A stretch of DNA of 64,000 nt, taken from contig NJBF01000009.1 in the NCBI GenBank assembly GCA_003144275.1, positions 7,653 through 71,652 of the forward strand. Direction: 5' to 3'. The notes under the pieces are model-generated. The model did not search any database, was not told the origin of the DNA, and saw only the letters and a program-made list of their open reading frames with translations. The position numbers were made by a program, and so were the translations under genes. Below, piece after piece: positions 45,096 to 54,345 of this stretch (position 1 is the stretch's first letter; each line of letters starts with the position of its first letter). Source of the DNA: Candidatus Heimdallarchaeota archaeon B3_Heim. Its GTDB lineage: Archaea > Asgardarchaeota > Heimdallarchaeia > Hodarchaeales > Hodarchaeaceae.

Positions 45096-45118
45096 AAGAA
45101 ATTTCTGCACAAAGAGAA

Positions 45119-47725
45119 TTATTGGGGGATTTCTAGTTTATCGATAAGAAGAGTGATCTTCTTTTCACTTTTTGTCTCACCTATTGCTATTGTTATCCTC
45201 TGAATCCCTTCTAGTTCATGAATTATTCCATTGAGGAAAGATAAAATGTCCCCAGGATATATAAGAAGATCAAATTGCGAGAAACTCCGGGAAATTTGAT
45301 TAATATTCTTCCCCTCTAACCTTTTATTGACAATGAATCTCCCGATCTGCTCGGAACCATGAACACAAAATGGGTTTTCTTTACATGTGCATGTGAAGAA
45401 GTTCTGAGTCCATTTGGCGAATGTTGTCAAACACCATTTATTGAGTTCTGTTGCTTCTTTTCCTTTTAAGGAAGCGTTCATTACATCCAAGACTGGACTA
45501 TTGATCAATCGTGTTGAAAATCTCATGTGATATGTCTTCTCAAGATAAGCATGGAGTTTTTTTGACAAATAAACATTCTGTGGATGGTTCATTTCGAGTG
45601 CAATTGATAAAAAATGTTCTTTTTTCTTGATCAAGGACCTTATTGCAATTGTTTTTTCAGGGGAAAAAAAAGAGAGAGCTGAAGCCTTGCCCAAAGGAGT
45701 TACCTCTAAATAGCGATGCTTTTCTTTGGTTCTAATGGAAATTAGGTCATTACGAATTAATTTATTCGTAATATTCATGAAATTATGATTGCCAGTCCCA
45801 ATCATATTTTGGTAGATCTTTTTGACCTCAGTTGGTAACATTTTCATCTTTGTAGAACAAATAGAAATAATTTGTTCCCCACAAGCATTCTCGTCATAAT
45901 CAGGCGTTACTGGAGTAAGATCAGAATTTATTAACTCTAAAGCTATTTCTACTTCAGATTTTGAATCGAAGGAGGAAATAGAATCTCCCAAGCATAGAAA
46001 AACCGCATATCCTCGGTCGTGCTTTCCTAATCTACCTGCTCGCCCAATCATCTGAGTAAAGGTATTTGGATCAAGTATTTGATTCCCCATCATCATTGAT
46101 TCGAATATTACTTGTGAGGCTGGAAAATCTACACCAGCACCGAGTGCATAAGTAGCAACAATAGCTGTACATTTTCCCGAGGAGAATTCTAACTCAATTC
46201 GCTTTCGAAGTGAATAAGAGAGACCTGAATGATAAGCTTGAGCATTTCTTATCCCTGATTCGCGTAAAGCCTCAGAAATTTCACTTGTTTTCCTTCTAGA
46301 ATTAGTAAAAATTATTGTTTGTCCCTTAAATCCATTTTTTGATATTGTTTTTAGCTCTGCAAAGACCAAAGTAGCTATTTGTCTATTTTTCTCATGACTA
46401 CCTCTTGAAATAAGCAAATGCTGTTCTAATGGAATTGGTCTATGATCGACTGTAACTAATTTCAATGAAAGTTCATTCGCAAATTGGACTGGATTTCCAA
46501 TTGTTGCTGATAATCCTATTATTTGAACATTCTTCGAATAATATCTTATTTTCGCTTGTAAACAGTCTAAAGTTGGCCCCCGTTCAGAATCAGCCAGAGA
46601 TTGTATTTCATCAATTGCAATACAACCAATTTCATCAAAATTTATTTGTCCCCCGCGAATTAAAAGATCTAAACCTTCATAAGTAGCGATTACTACATCT
46701 GAATCTTTGATTGAGAATCGAAGTTTATAGAAATCTTTTTTCTCCTTAAAAGAATCGAAAATACGAGATCTTCCAGTACGTATACCGATCCGTAATTTAT
46801 CACCATAAAATTTTTTGAAGTCTTCATATTTTGTATTGGCTAGAGCCACTAAAGGGACAATGAAAACAAATTTTTTTCTCTTGAGTGAAGTTCTAATCCC
46901 AGCAATTTCTGCTATTAGCGTTTTTCCTGCGCTTGTATTAGCGATAATTAACAGATTGTTGTTTTCAAGTAATCCTTTCTTTAAAGCCTCTGCCTGGATT
47001 GGTAATAGACTTTCTATTCCACGTTTTTTTAAGGATTTCTTTAAAAACCTATCGATTTGTGTATTCTGAACCGAACGTACCTCACCAAGCGTATTTGTTG
47101 TCTCTACTTTCTTTATTAGTGTCAAATCACTAAGTTTTGCATTTCCCTGAGTTAATGTCTCAGTTACTGGATGTATATCATGAAAACGATCCAGAATCGA
47201 AACCGCGTATTTTTTAAAACCTGGATTTTCTAGAAGATTAATTTTTTTTGACAGAAGTTCCTTTTCTAATTCCTGCATGGCACAAGCTTTGCATACTTCC
47301 CGATCATAGGCTTTGTAGTTGCCTTCTGTTTTTAGTAATGTAATTTTTTCCGTTAATAGACAGAATGGGCAAAAATTTCGTTCTGAGAATTTTATAGGAA
47401 GAGAGAAGTCTTTACAAAATCGCTTTAATCCATCTTTTTCTTTATTGGATAGATCGGTGGTTAGAAAAATGTATTTTGCAGTAGTAATTATTTCCTGAAT
47501 CGTATTTTTTGCTGGATATGCTTTCCATTTCCCTTGTTCCTCCCAGAAAATGCGACGTGGCCGCCACATTATCTCTCTTTTGTAAAAATAGACAATCCTA
47601 CCCTTGAAGCGAGGTTTTCTCTGAATTAACCTTCCCTTTGTAAACCCCAGAATTTGGAGGGTATTTTCTTGCTTGGAAGGAGCGAATACAATAGTATAAA
47701 TAGATGAATTAGGAGACATACCCAT
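45119..47725 (-). CDS. SF2 DEAD/H-box helicase with N-terminal zinc finger
   Basis: 868 residues. Helicase motifs: I ANTSAGKT (262-269), II DEIQ (372-375), III SATIGN, VI QMIGRAGRLG, so ATP-dependent nucleic-acid unwinding is likely. Residues ~119-148 carry CPFC and CKAC, a zinc site ahead of the helicase core. The long C-terminal part (~650-868) is helical, with a further Cys group (CTCKENPFCVHG). Archaeal relatives are 'DUF5814-type' or Hel308/Brr2-like helicases; the exact branch is not fixed. It is not the usual Hel308, which lacks the zinc finger. It stands alone, divergent from the zinc-ribbon pair. Confidence 0.85.
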   Translation of the reverse strand: MGMSPNSSIYTIVFAPSKQENTLQILGFTKGRLIQRKPRFKGRIVYFYKREIMWRPRRIFWEEQGKWKAYPAKNTIQEIITTAKYIFLTTDLSNKEKDGLKRFCKDFSLPIKFSERNFCPFCLLTEKITLLKTEGNYKAYDREVCKACAMQELEKELLSKKINLLENPGFKKYAVSILDRFHDIHPVTETLTQGNAKLSDLTLIKKVETTNTLGEVRSVQNTQIDRFLKKSLKKRGIESLLPIQAEALKKGLLENNNLLIIANTSAGKTLIAEIAGIRTSLKRKKFVFIVPLVALANTKYEDFKKFYGDKLRIGIRTGRSRIFDSFKEKKDFYKLRFSIKDSDVVIATYEGLDLLIRGGQINFDEIGCIAIDEIQSLADSERGPTLDCLQAKIRYYSKNVQIIGLSATIGNPVQFANELSLKLVTVDHRPIPLEQHLLISRGSHEKNRQIATLVFAELKTISKNGFKGQTIIFTNSRRKTSEISEALRESGIRNAQAYHSGLSYSLRKRIELEFSSGKCTAIVATYALGAGVDFPASQVIFESMMMGNQILDPNTFTQMIGRAGRLGKHDRGYAVFLCLGDSISSFDSKSEVEIALELINSDLTPVTPDYDENACGEQIISICSTKMKMLPTEVKKIYQNMIGTGNHNFMNITNKLIRNDLISIRTKEKHRYLEVTPLGKASALSFFSPEKTIAIRSLIKKKEHFLSIALEMNHPQNVYLSKKLHAYLEKTYHMRFSTRLINSPVLDVMNASLKGKEATELNKWCLTTFAKWTQNFFTCTCKENPFCVHGSEQIGRFIVNKRLEGKNINQISRSFSQFDLLIYPGDILSFLNGIIHELEGIQRITIAIGETKSEKKITLLIDKLEIPQ

Positions 47726-47818
47726 TAGAATGAGGATTGTACCTAGTAAAAAAGCAAAGTGTTAAAAATTATGAGTTATTCCCTATGATCAAAGATACAT
47801 CACAATGAGGAGTTAATA

Positions 47819-48292
47819 ATGCCAATTTGTTCCAAATGTGGATCCTATTTTAGTGAAGCTTCATGTACATTTTGTACCCCCGATGATTCTCCCAAATCCC
47901 CTGTGTCGACAGTAAATGTTGAAGAAAAGAGTTCAGTGAGATTAATCGATCCAATTGAATTACTCGACTCAATAGAGAAGACTGAAGCGAGTTTAAATCA
48001 ATTAAAAGAAGTTAAAACGGTAGAAATTAAGGAAGTTAAATCTGAAATTTCTACCCTTCAAGAAAAAGAAAAAACCCTAGTTTCGGATTTAGAACCCCTG
48101 AAATCACAGATTTCGCAGCTAGAATCCTCTTTGAAGGAAAAGGAGGAGGAATATAATGTTGTTACAGGTAATAATCAAAGCTTGCTAGAAGAAACGAATG
48201 CTCTCAAAGCAAGAATTCTTAGCCTTGAAACTAACAAAGCTACATTAGAAGAAGAAGTGAATGAGCTGAAAAATACCCTCGGAGTGGAATAA
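47819..48292 (+). CDS. Zinc-ribbon/coiled-coil protein, paralogue 1
   Basis: 157 residues. N-terminal CSKCGSYFSEASCTFC (four Cys, compact zinc ribbon), a short linker, then ~100 residues of regular heptads (leucine, lysine, glutamate). The second gene of the pair begins CLKCGSYYIRAPCPVC at the same position, so the two arose by tandem duplication. Function unknown; the dimeric rod with terminal zinc ribbon suggests a scaffold or bridging protein. The start ATG follows AAT, with GAGGAG nine bases upstream. The neighbouring gene follows after two bases. Confidence 0.75.
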   Translation: MPICSKCGSYFSEASCTFCTPDDSPKSPVSTVNVEEKSSVRLIDPIELLDSIEKTEASLNQLKEVKTVEIKEVKSEISTLQEKEKTLVSDLEPLKSQISQLESSLKEKEEEYNVVTGNNQSLLEETNALKARILSLETNKATLEEEVNELKNTLGVE

Positions 48293-48294
48293 AA

Positions 48295-48756
48295 ATGCCA
48301 ACATGTCTTAAGTGTGGTTCATACTATATTCGGGCACCCTGTCCTGTCTGTTCTCCACCCGGGGTGGGACAATTAATCGAAGATTCAAAGGAAGCTAAAG
48401 GAAAATCGATTGAAGATCTTCAGAAAGAACTACAAGAATTGAATTCAAAGTTGAAGAATCAAGAAACGGAATTTGATCAGCAAATTAGAGATTTTAAAAC
48501 ACAAATTCAATCACTAGAAGACCAGATTCAAAGCCTGGAAGTTTCCAAAATCAGTTTAAATGATCAGATAGGTAATCTTCAACAGGAGATTGAAATAAAG
48601 GTAAAAAGAACGGAAGAGGTTAGAAAACGCCTTTCAGATTTAGAATCAGAAAAAGGAGTAGCCTCAGAGAAAATCTCAGTATTGGAAAATGAGAACAATG
48701 CTCTAAAAGGGGACATTCAAACCTTTAATGAGAAAATACTGGAAAAAAAAGAATGA
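48295..48756 (+). CDS. Zinc-ribbon/coiled-coil protein, paralogue 2
   Basis: 153 residues, the tandem partner of the preceding gene with the same architecture: CLKCGSYYIRAPCPVC then an uninterrupted coiled coil to the end. The spacing of two bases implies co-translation. The two probably form a heteromeric rod. It is followed by about 90 bases and then the LpdD-like gene. Confidence 0.75.
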   Translation: MPTCLKCGSYYIRAPCPVCSPPGVGQLIEDSKEAKGKSIEDLQKELQELNSKLKNQETEFDQQIRDFKTQIQSLEDQIQSLEVSKISLNDQIGNLQQEIEIKVKRTEEVRKRLSDLESEKGVASEKISVLENENNALKGDIQTFNEKILEKKE

Positions 48757-48845
48757 AGAAATTAATTAGGAAGAATTACCAAACTCTTTTCACATAATAA
48801 TTCTCTTTGAGAATGCAATAATTCCTTAGATTTCGACTGACATTG

Positions 48846-49259
48846 ATGAGAGAAATGAAGAAACTCGCACAATTCGAGAGTAATTTTGACTCTTTTCAAT
48901 TGTTTGCTAATGTATATTCAAAACAAAATGGTCTAATCATAGATGTTGTTACCCCTAATGAACATTTAGGGGGTATAGGGGTAGGTCTACCATACATTCG
49001 TGCAAATGGTGCAAAGTCAGCCAATTTTCACTGCATTTCGATCCCAGCTCATAGAGATGCAGAACTAGCTGGTAAATTAGCTCAAATAATTGCTAAAAAC
49101 ACCGAAGTACCTGTGATAGTCCTTCTTGGCATTCACATTCCAAATATTTCTAAGAGCCAAATCCTTAAGCTCTCTCAGTTCTTTGAAAAGTGGTTTACAG
49201 AAATTAGCTTTAAATTAGCTAAGGATTCCTCTTTATATTCAAATAAAGCAAACCAATGA
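48846..49259 (+). CDS. LpdD/PAC-like small alpha/beta protein
   Basis: 137 residues from ATG 48846 (TTG at 48843 and ATG at 48855 are alternatives). The central part, with GGIGVGLPYIRANGAKSANF and SIPAHRDAELAGKLAQIIAK, resembles the LpdD-type/proteasome-assembly-chaperone-like fold found in bacteria and archaea, where a His/Gly-rich strand is followed by an Ala-rich helix with HxExELA. The call is from local pattern only. The 3' end overlaps the convergent 1060-residue gene by 41 bases. Neighbours are the zinc-ribbon pair upstream. Confidence 0.5.
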   Translation: MREMKKLAQFESNFDSFQLFANVYSKQNGLIIDVVTPNEHLGGIGVGLPYIRANGAKSANFHCISIPAHRDAELAGKLAQIIAKNTEVPVIVLLGIHIPNISKSQILKLSQFFEKWFTEISFKLAKDSSLYSNKANQ

Positions 49260-52200
49260 AGGTAATCGCCATAATCAATATCATTGCTTCATGTAGCTGA
49301 ATGATGGGACTAGGGTTAAGAGTAGATACGATTTTAAATCCAGGAGCTAAACTACCTATTTTTAAGTTTGGAGAAATTCCAGTAGTAGTATACACTGCAA
49401 TTTCATAGGTATTTGGTGCTAAACTTGCTGGAGGTATTGATAATAAGTAGATATGAGTACCGTCGTCTTCAATAGCAGATGTGATACTTGGGAGAGACTG
49501 ATTAAGCCTTCCTATTTTGCCTTGTAAATCTAGTATGCCATAAAGATTAATATTTGGGACTGGAATGTTATTAAATTCAGAATTTACTACTTCAAAGGAA
49601 ATTGTAATGACTGAAGAAGTATCAATGGCATAAACATTCAAATCTCCTTGTTTGTTTATACCATAGTACTGTGTATTAGTAATAGCGAAGTCTCCAGAAA
49701 CAGTTATGTTATAATTAATATTACTCAAAGGATCCCTAGGATCTCGGGCAAATACATAGGAATTGTTCCATACTGATCTAATTTTGAATCGTGTTCCAAA
49801 TGTTGTCTCTGCAAGATTCGGATTAATCAATGCGCTCATGAAGATGGATTCATTTGCTTGAACCATTTTGAATCGTTGTATAAATATCGTTTCGTCAGAA
49901 AAGTTCACAAGTCCACCAATCATATCAACTTGTGAATCAGTGATATTGTAGATACCCGAGGGTGTGTCAATACCTACTACAAATGTTAGATTGAGACTTT
50001 CTCCATAGAATATTGTGTAGCTTTCAGACAAGGAGAGATTCCTATTATCAGTAACAAAGACTGATTGATATAAAACAGGGGTTCCTCCAAATCGAATATT
50101 TGTAAGTGTGCTGTTGGTAACCTTGCTAATTTGATAGCCTGAGGAAGTTTTCCAACTAAAACTAACTGAAAGATTATAAAAACCAGTAACAAATTGAATT
50201 GGACATAACTGATTGAGGCTCGTATAAATGTTGTCAGAATAATGCGACAATTTAACATCAAAGGCCTTTATCTGAGTTTCATTACTGATAAAGAGTAATG
50301 TAGCATTGGCTTTAGGTGTAAAGAAACCATTTGAATATTCTAGTGAAACATTAATATTTAGAGTATTACCTGGGTAGTATACAGGTATTTTGGTAATATT
50401 TACAAGTCTGACTACATCAGAAATCTCTAGAGGAAAAACTGTTGCTATTGATGTCAAGGAGTTATTAAAACTTAATGTAAGATCCCATGTACCCAGGAGT
50501 GAGTGATTATCAAAGAGGATCTTAAACTGAAAAGAGGTTGTCGTTGCATTCAAAGGTTCGTATGAAAGAAGATTTACAATCTGGTCATCGGGTGAAGTGA
50601 TATTTGCAGATAAACTACCAGTAGTGACATTTATCGTTTCATAAGTGATAACTGATCTATTTTGATAATAGATGGTTCCATTTAATGTATCACCCGGTTT
50701 AATTAAGGTAGGTGCGAAATCATATATTGGAGCATAACCTACAATGACTGTAGAATTTTGCAGATATACCGGAGAGCGTATAACAGGGAAATTTCGAATT
50801 GATAGGTGATTAACAATTTGATGAGAGCCAAGAGTCCAGTTAAAATCTCCATTGCTGTCGTTTTCAATATTTATCTTGTAAATAGCACTAGATTCCCTTG
50901 TGAAGACTTCATTATTCTCTGAATAGGAAGGATGCGTAATATCCCAATTATCAATTGTTGTAGTTAAGCTGAGAGAACCATGGGATTGATAGTCAAATGT
51001 ATCCATCCCTAAATTGATGGATGTTATTACTCCCTGAATAAGATAATTCGATTTATTGATAAATTGATTTTTTTGAAAATATGAGGTTTCTAAATCAAGT
51101 TCTATTGATTCAAAAAGAGATAGGGATAATAAATAGACCAAAGAGGAGTAATAGGTATCATGAATGTTCACTCTATTGTTGACTTCTAGTTGAGTATATG
51201 TTACATTATTTGGGCCAAATCCTCCAATGTCTCTTGCTTCAGTTTGGATATAAGTTCGATTTTCTCGTTTCAGGAATTGAGAAGAATTAACGAAATTTAA
51301 TGCCCCTATATGATCAATATCGTCAGTAATATTCAGTAAATGACTGATTGCATAAACGATTCCTGTTTCTTTCGTTGTTGCATTCTCATAGAAGCCATAT
51401 CCTCCTTCAGTCATTCCAGTACTTTTAAGAAATAAGGGTAACCAATTCTGTATTTGTGATTGATAATCAATTAGATTTTTTGGCGATGAAATTCCCAATA
51501 AAGTGGAAAAGTGTTCAAGAACAGCAATTGATTGTAGAGCATACCAAGTATCCTCAATTGGAGTACGATAGCTTGTATTGTCATAAAAATATGTGTTATT
51601 TACTAAAGTATCCTCAATAAAATTGAAAATATTTAATGAGTAATTGGTCATAAATTCCAGAATGGTTTGATTAACGGCTGGTGTAATTGAAGAATCTTTT
51701 ACATCTGAGATTACCTTGTAAATTAAATCTAGTATTGATAAAGCTTGAAACGTTGATTTAAGGTCAGCTTCGCTATCCCTCTCATGAAAACCAAAATTAT
51801 CTAGGTCAAATGTGTCCAGAATAGTGTAATTCATAATAGTTGGAGTTAATGGCTTTAATTTAAGTGTAAGTTCATCCATTAGCCAAAGGGCGTTAACAAC
51901 ACCGAAAGTACCCTCAAGGGAAGGAGTAGAAACTATAGAGCTGAGACGAAATCCTCCCGAATCCTCTTCATCTTTTAGGTCTATGATTAATTTGTCAGCT
52001 ATGGCTACTTCGTAATCTTGCCATTTAGAGTAAAATTGATAATAATCCAAACCGAATATGCGCAAAACTGCCAATGCTTCATACGTAGCAATTGATGTAG
52101 AATACCCATCTACCGACTCAAAGAAAATTGCTTGAGTTGAATCGTAAAGACTGTCAATGTAATCCGCTAAAGCTTCTAGATCAAAGGAATAATTACCAAT

Positions 52201-52401
52201 GAAATTCTTTTCTTCTAGCATACTATACCTAATCTCATCTGAAGTTGTTTCATTAGTAAATTCATTTGATGCTTTTTGGTATTCGTACAATGAGGCATCT
52301 GAACCGGATAAAACAGTTAAAGGAAGAATCACTAAGATTATAAGAAGTGTTCCTTCGACCCTTTTCCGATATTTATTTATTTGGTTTCTACGGATGAGCA
52401 T
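49219..52401 (-). CDS. Large exported membrane-anchored protein: alpha-toroid plus Ig-like domains
   Basis: 1060 residues. Basic N-terminus with a hydrophobic signal (TLLIILVILPLTVLSG), then residues ~65-450 with repeated helices and terpene-cyclase-like turns (GGYGFYEN, GGFGPNN, DNFGFHERD), typical of an alpha/alpha toroid. Residues ~450-1020 are several beta sandwiches, rich in N-x-S/T. A C-terminal helix (AMILIMAITFIGLLYL) and basic tail anchor it. The order signal, toroid, beta domains and TM matches ribophorin II-like or alpha-2-macroglobulin-like builds; no thioester motif is present. Function unknown. Confidence 0.68.
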   Translation of the reverse strand: MLIRRNQINKYRKRVEGTLLIILVILPLTVLSGSDASLYEYQKASNEFTNETTSDEIRYSMLEEKNFIGNYSFDLEALADYIDSLYDSTQAIFFESVDGYSTSIATYEALAVLRIFGLDYYQFYSKWQDYEVAIADKLIIDLKDEEDSGGFRLSSIVSTPSLEGTFGVVNALWLMDELTLKLKPLTPTIMNYTILDTFDLDNFGFHERDSEADLKSTFQALSILDLIYKVISDVKDSSITPAVNQTILEFMTNYSLNIFNFIEDTLVNNTYFYDNTSYRTPIEDTWYALQSIAVLEHFSTLLGISSPKNLIDYQSQIQNWLPLFLKSTGMTEGGYGFYENATTKETGIVYAISHLLNITDDIDHIGALNFVNSSQFLKRENRTYIQTEARDIGGFGPNNVTYTQLEVNNRVNIHDTYYSSLVYLLSLSLFESIELDLETSYFQKNQFINKSNYLIQGVITSINLGMDTFDYQSHGSLSLTTTIDNWDITHPSYSENNEVFTRESSAIYKINIENDSNGDFNWTLGSHQIVNHLSIRNFPVIRSPVYLQNSTVIVGYAPIYDFAPTLIKPGDTLNGTIYYQNRSVITYETINVTTGSLSANITSPDDQIVNLLSYEPLNATTTSFQFKILFDNHSLLGTWDLTLSFNNSLTSIATVFPLEISDVVRLVNITKIPVYYPGNTLNINVSLEYSNGFFTPKANATLLFISNETQIKAFDVKLSHYSDNIYTSLNQLCPIQFVTGFYNLSVSFSWKTSSGYQISKVTNSTLTNIRFGGTPVLYQSVFVTDNRNLSLSESYTIFYGESLNLTFVVGIDTPSGIYNITDSQVDMIGGLVNFSDETIFIQRFKMVQANESIFMSALINPNLAETTFGTRFKIRSVWNNSYVFARDPRDPLSNINYNITVSGDFAITNTQYYGINKQGDLNVYAIDTSSVITISFEVVNSEFNNIPVPNINLYGILDLQGKIGRLNQSLPSITSAIEDDGTHIYLLSIPPASLAPNTYEIAVYTTTGISPNLKIGSLAPGFKIVSTLNPSPIIQLHEAMILIMAITFIGLLYLNIKRNP

Positions 52402-52600
52402 TTCTCTTTCACGTCGAGTAATGACTTGACTACTGAAACTTAGACAGAAGGAGATGGCTTTCTTTGAAAATATTATCCTTTCGGAAAATACGTTTCACTG
52501 ACTCCATATTAATAAAATAACCCATTAAAGCGAAAATTCTAAATGAAAATTCATTCCTCGTTTGAATAACGATTTACGTATATTTAGGTCGATATATACA
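52402..52600. promoter_or_regulatory. Divergent promoter region
   Basis: The 199-base gap between the large exported protein (minus) and the roadblock-like gene (plus) must hold both promoters. AT-rich runs include a TATA-like segment near 52505-52520. No operator is evident. Confidence 0.3.
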
Positions 52601-52990
52601 ATGGGTAGAAATCTAGAGGATCAAATGCGATTATCGATGAGAGGAATATTGTCTAAACAGATGATAACGGGAGGAGAAAAGAATAGAGTCGTTGCTTCTT
52701 TCGTCAGCGATGATAACGGGTTTCCACTAACTGGAATGAAAAAATCTGGTGATTCCATCATTGATATGGAGGTTAACGAGTTTGAACAAATATCTGCATT
52801 AATTCCTCAAATTTGGGGAACAACAGCTAACTCTACGCAAGATTTAGAATTACTGTCATTGAAAAGTAGCAAGATAAATCATATTACCGTTGGATTCAAA
52901 GGTGAGAAGGATGAAACTCCAAATTTTGAACTATTAATTGCTCGATTAGATGAACTATATATATCATCTCTCTTTAAATCAAAAAAATAG
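52601..52990 (+). CDS. Roadblock/LC7-like protein
   Basis: 129 residues. After a 35-residue N-terminal helix, the pattern VVASFVSDDNGFPLTGM, then EFEQISALIPQIWGTTANS and INHITVGFKG, with a C-terminal helix ELLIARLDELYISSL, follows the beta-beta-alpha-beta-beta-alpha layout of roadblock/LC7 domains, which regulate small GTPases. The similarity is structural in outline, with no diagnostic motif. ATG 52601 is preferred over TTG 52562 because AGGT lies upstream. It is eight bases before a coiled-coil gene, so the two products likely interact. Confidence 0.55.
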   Translation: MGRNLEDQMRLSMRGILSKQMITGGEKNRVVASFVSDDNGFPLTGMKKSGDSIIDMEVNEFEQISALIPQIWGTTANSTQDLELLSLKSSKINHITVGFKGEKDETPNFELLIARLDELYISSLFKSKK

Positions 52991-52998
52991 GTGTTATA

Positions 52999-54249
52999 AT
53001 GTCAAAGGCTGAAGTAGAGACGAAAATAGAATTAATTCAGAAGCGTAGGAAGAAAACAATAAATATTGCATTTGATAAAAGCCAGAAAACTCGAAAAGCT
53101 ATACAAAAACACCGAAATAAAATCATTGAAGACACTCAGAAGTTAATTGATGAAACAGATCCTCAGCTCACAGAAGAGGGTGTCCAGAAAATTACTAAAA
53201 AGGGGAAGATCTATTTCCGATCTCTTAAGGCGTTTAACCCCCTCCTTCATGTCTTTAATACTCAAGTATCAAAACTTAAGATTCCTGACGAAAAGAAGCA
53301 ACTGACATCATCCGAGCTTAATCAATTTGTTAGAAATTTGTCTAGATTGGTTAATGATATTAATAAAGAAAAAGCCCAAGTGGATGCAATTATGGGTCTT
53401 GATTTTTTGCTTAAAAAGCGAGGCATCTACGCTGCTTTTGCAAAAATTACTTCTGAACTCAATGACCTCCGTGATCTACAAAAAGAAGAATATTCTGTAG
53501 TTAAAGCAATTGAAGATTTAGAATCAATTATTAGAGATATTGAAAACATACAAGTAAAGACTGAACAACTAAAAGAGGAAAAATTAGATCTTGAAGTTCA
53601 GCTGAAAGTAGCTGAAGAATCTCGGGACAATAAAGAAGACATTAGAACAGCTCTAGTAGGAAATCCGATAATAAGTAATTCTCGACAGAGAGGCATTAGA
53701 ATAACTGAAATAGAAATTGAAATGGGAACCCATCTAAACTCATTTAAGAAAAAATTCAAAAAGTATGCACGCGAAGTCCAAAGAGGAAGTGTTTCTGGAG
53801 AGTTTGGATTAGTTAACACCGCTTTAAGTTATGAAAAAAACCCAGTTCAAAAATTCTTAGATGAACCTGAGAATAATCCTGAAATATCTGCACTTCTAGA
53901 GGAATTAATCAACGTAGGCGAAAAAAGCTTGCATCTAAAACAAAAGGATCTCTCTAATCTGAGTAGAGCGCTAAAAAATATTCAAGAGGGAAAATTTGAC
54001 TTACATAAGAAAGAATGGCATGATTTACATAAGAAAAAAAACGAAGACGATGCCTCTTCTGAGTTTAAAAAGGTTAATGGCGAGCTTATTGAGTGTGAGA
54101 GTGAAATAAAAGATATTGAAGAGAAAATTTCTGGAATAAGCGAAAACATATCATTGAAGTCACGTGAGTTGTTAAATCTTTCAGAATCGCTAGAAAACCG
54201 GCAAAATCGATCTTTAGAAATTACAGAAGAAGTTATTAATCATCCATGA
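52999..54249 (+). CDS. Coiled-coil protein, partner of roadblock-like gene
   Basis: 416 residues, highly charged. Helical throughout, with two coiled-coil blocks (about 165-215 and 320-410) around a less regular middle. No zinc or catalytic motif. It follows the roadblock-like gene by eight bases, so a rod that carries a GTPase-regulating module is a plausible complex. The last codons overlap the start of a TnpB-element terminal repeat (54245-54266), so the repeat lies at the very end of the gene. Confidence 0.65.
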   Translation: MSKAEVETKIELIQKRRKKTINIAFDKSQKTRKAIQKHRNKIIEDTQKLIDETDPQLTEEGVQKITKKGKIYFRSLKAFNPLLHVFNTQVSKLKIPDEKKQLTSSELNQFVRNLSRLVNDINKEKAQVDAIMGLDFLLKKRGIYAAFAKITSELNDLRDLQKEEYSVVKAIEDLESIIRDIENIQVKTEQLKEEKLDLEVQLKVAEESRDNKEDIRTALVGNPIISNSRQRGIRITEIEIEMGTHLNSFKKKFKKYAREVQRGSVSGEFGLVNTALSYEKNPVQKFLDEPENNPEISALLEELINVGEKSLHLKQKDLSNLSRALKNIQEGKFDLHKKEWHDLHKKKNEDDASSEFKKVNGELIECESEIKDIEEKISGISENISLKSRELLNLSESLENRQNRSLEITEEVINHP

Positions 54250-54266
54250 TTAAATTTGTCTGACAA
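54245..54266 (+). repeat. Solo left end of TnpB-element family
   Basis: Matches the left terminal repeat of the complete element (27158-27179) at 20 of 22 positions, including dyad TTGTCTGACAA. No right end follows, so the copy is truncated. It covers the stop codon of the coiled-coil gene. Confidence 0.75.
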
Positions 54267-54345
54267 CTGGTATTTATTAGTGTAGGTCACAAATGATTAA
54301 TCTACCTTGTGGCCCGGTTGAAGGTGACCTTATCAACTGGAGAAG

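Noticed and set aside
45119..47725. Naming the helicase Hel308
   Set aside because: The zinc clusters and the DEIQ box differ from Hel308; only the SF2 family is supported.
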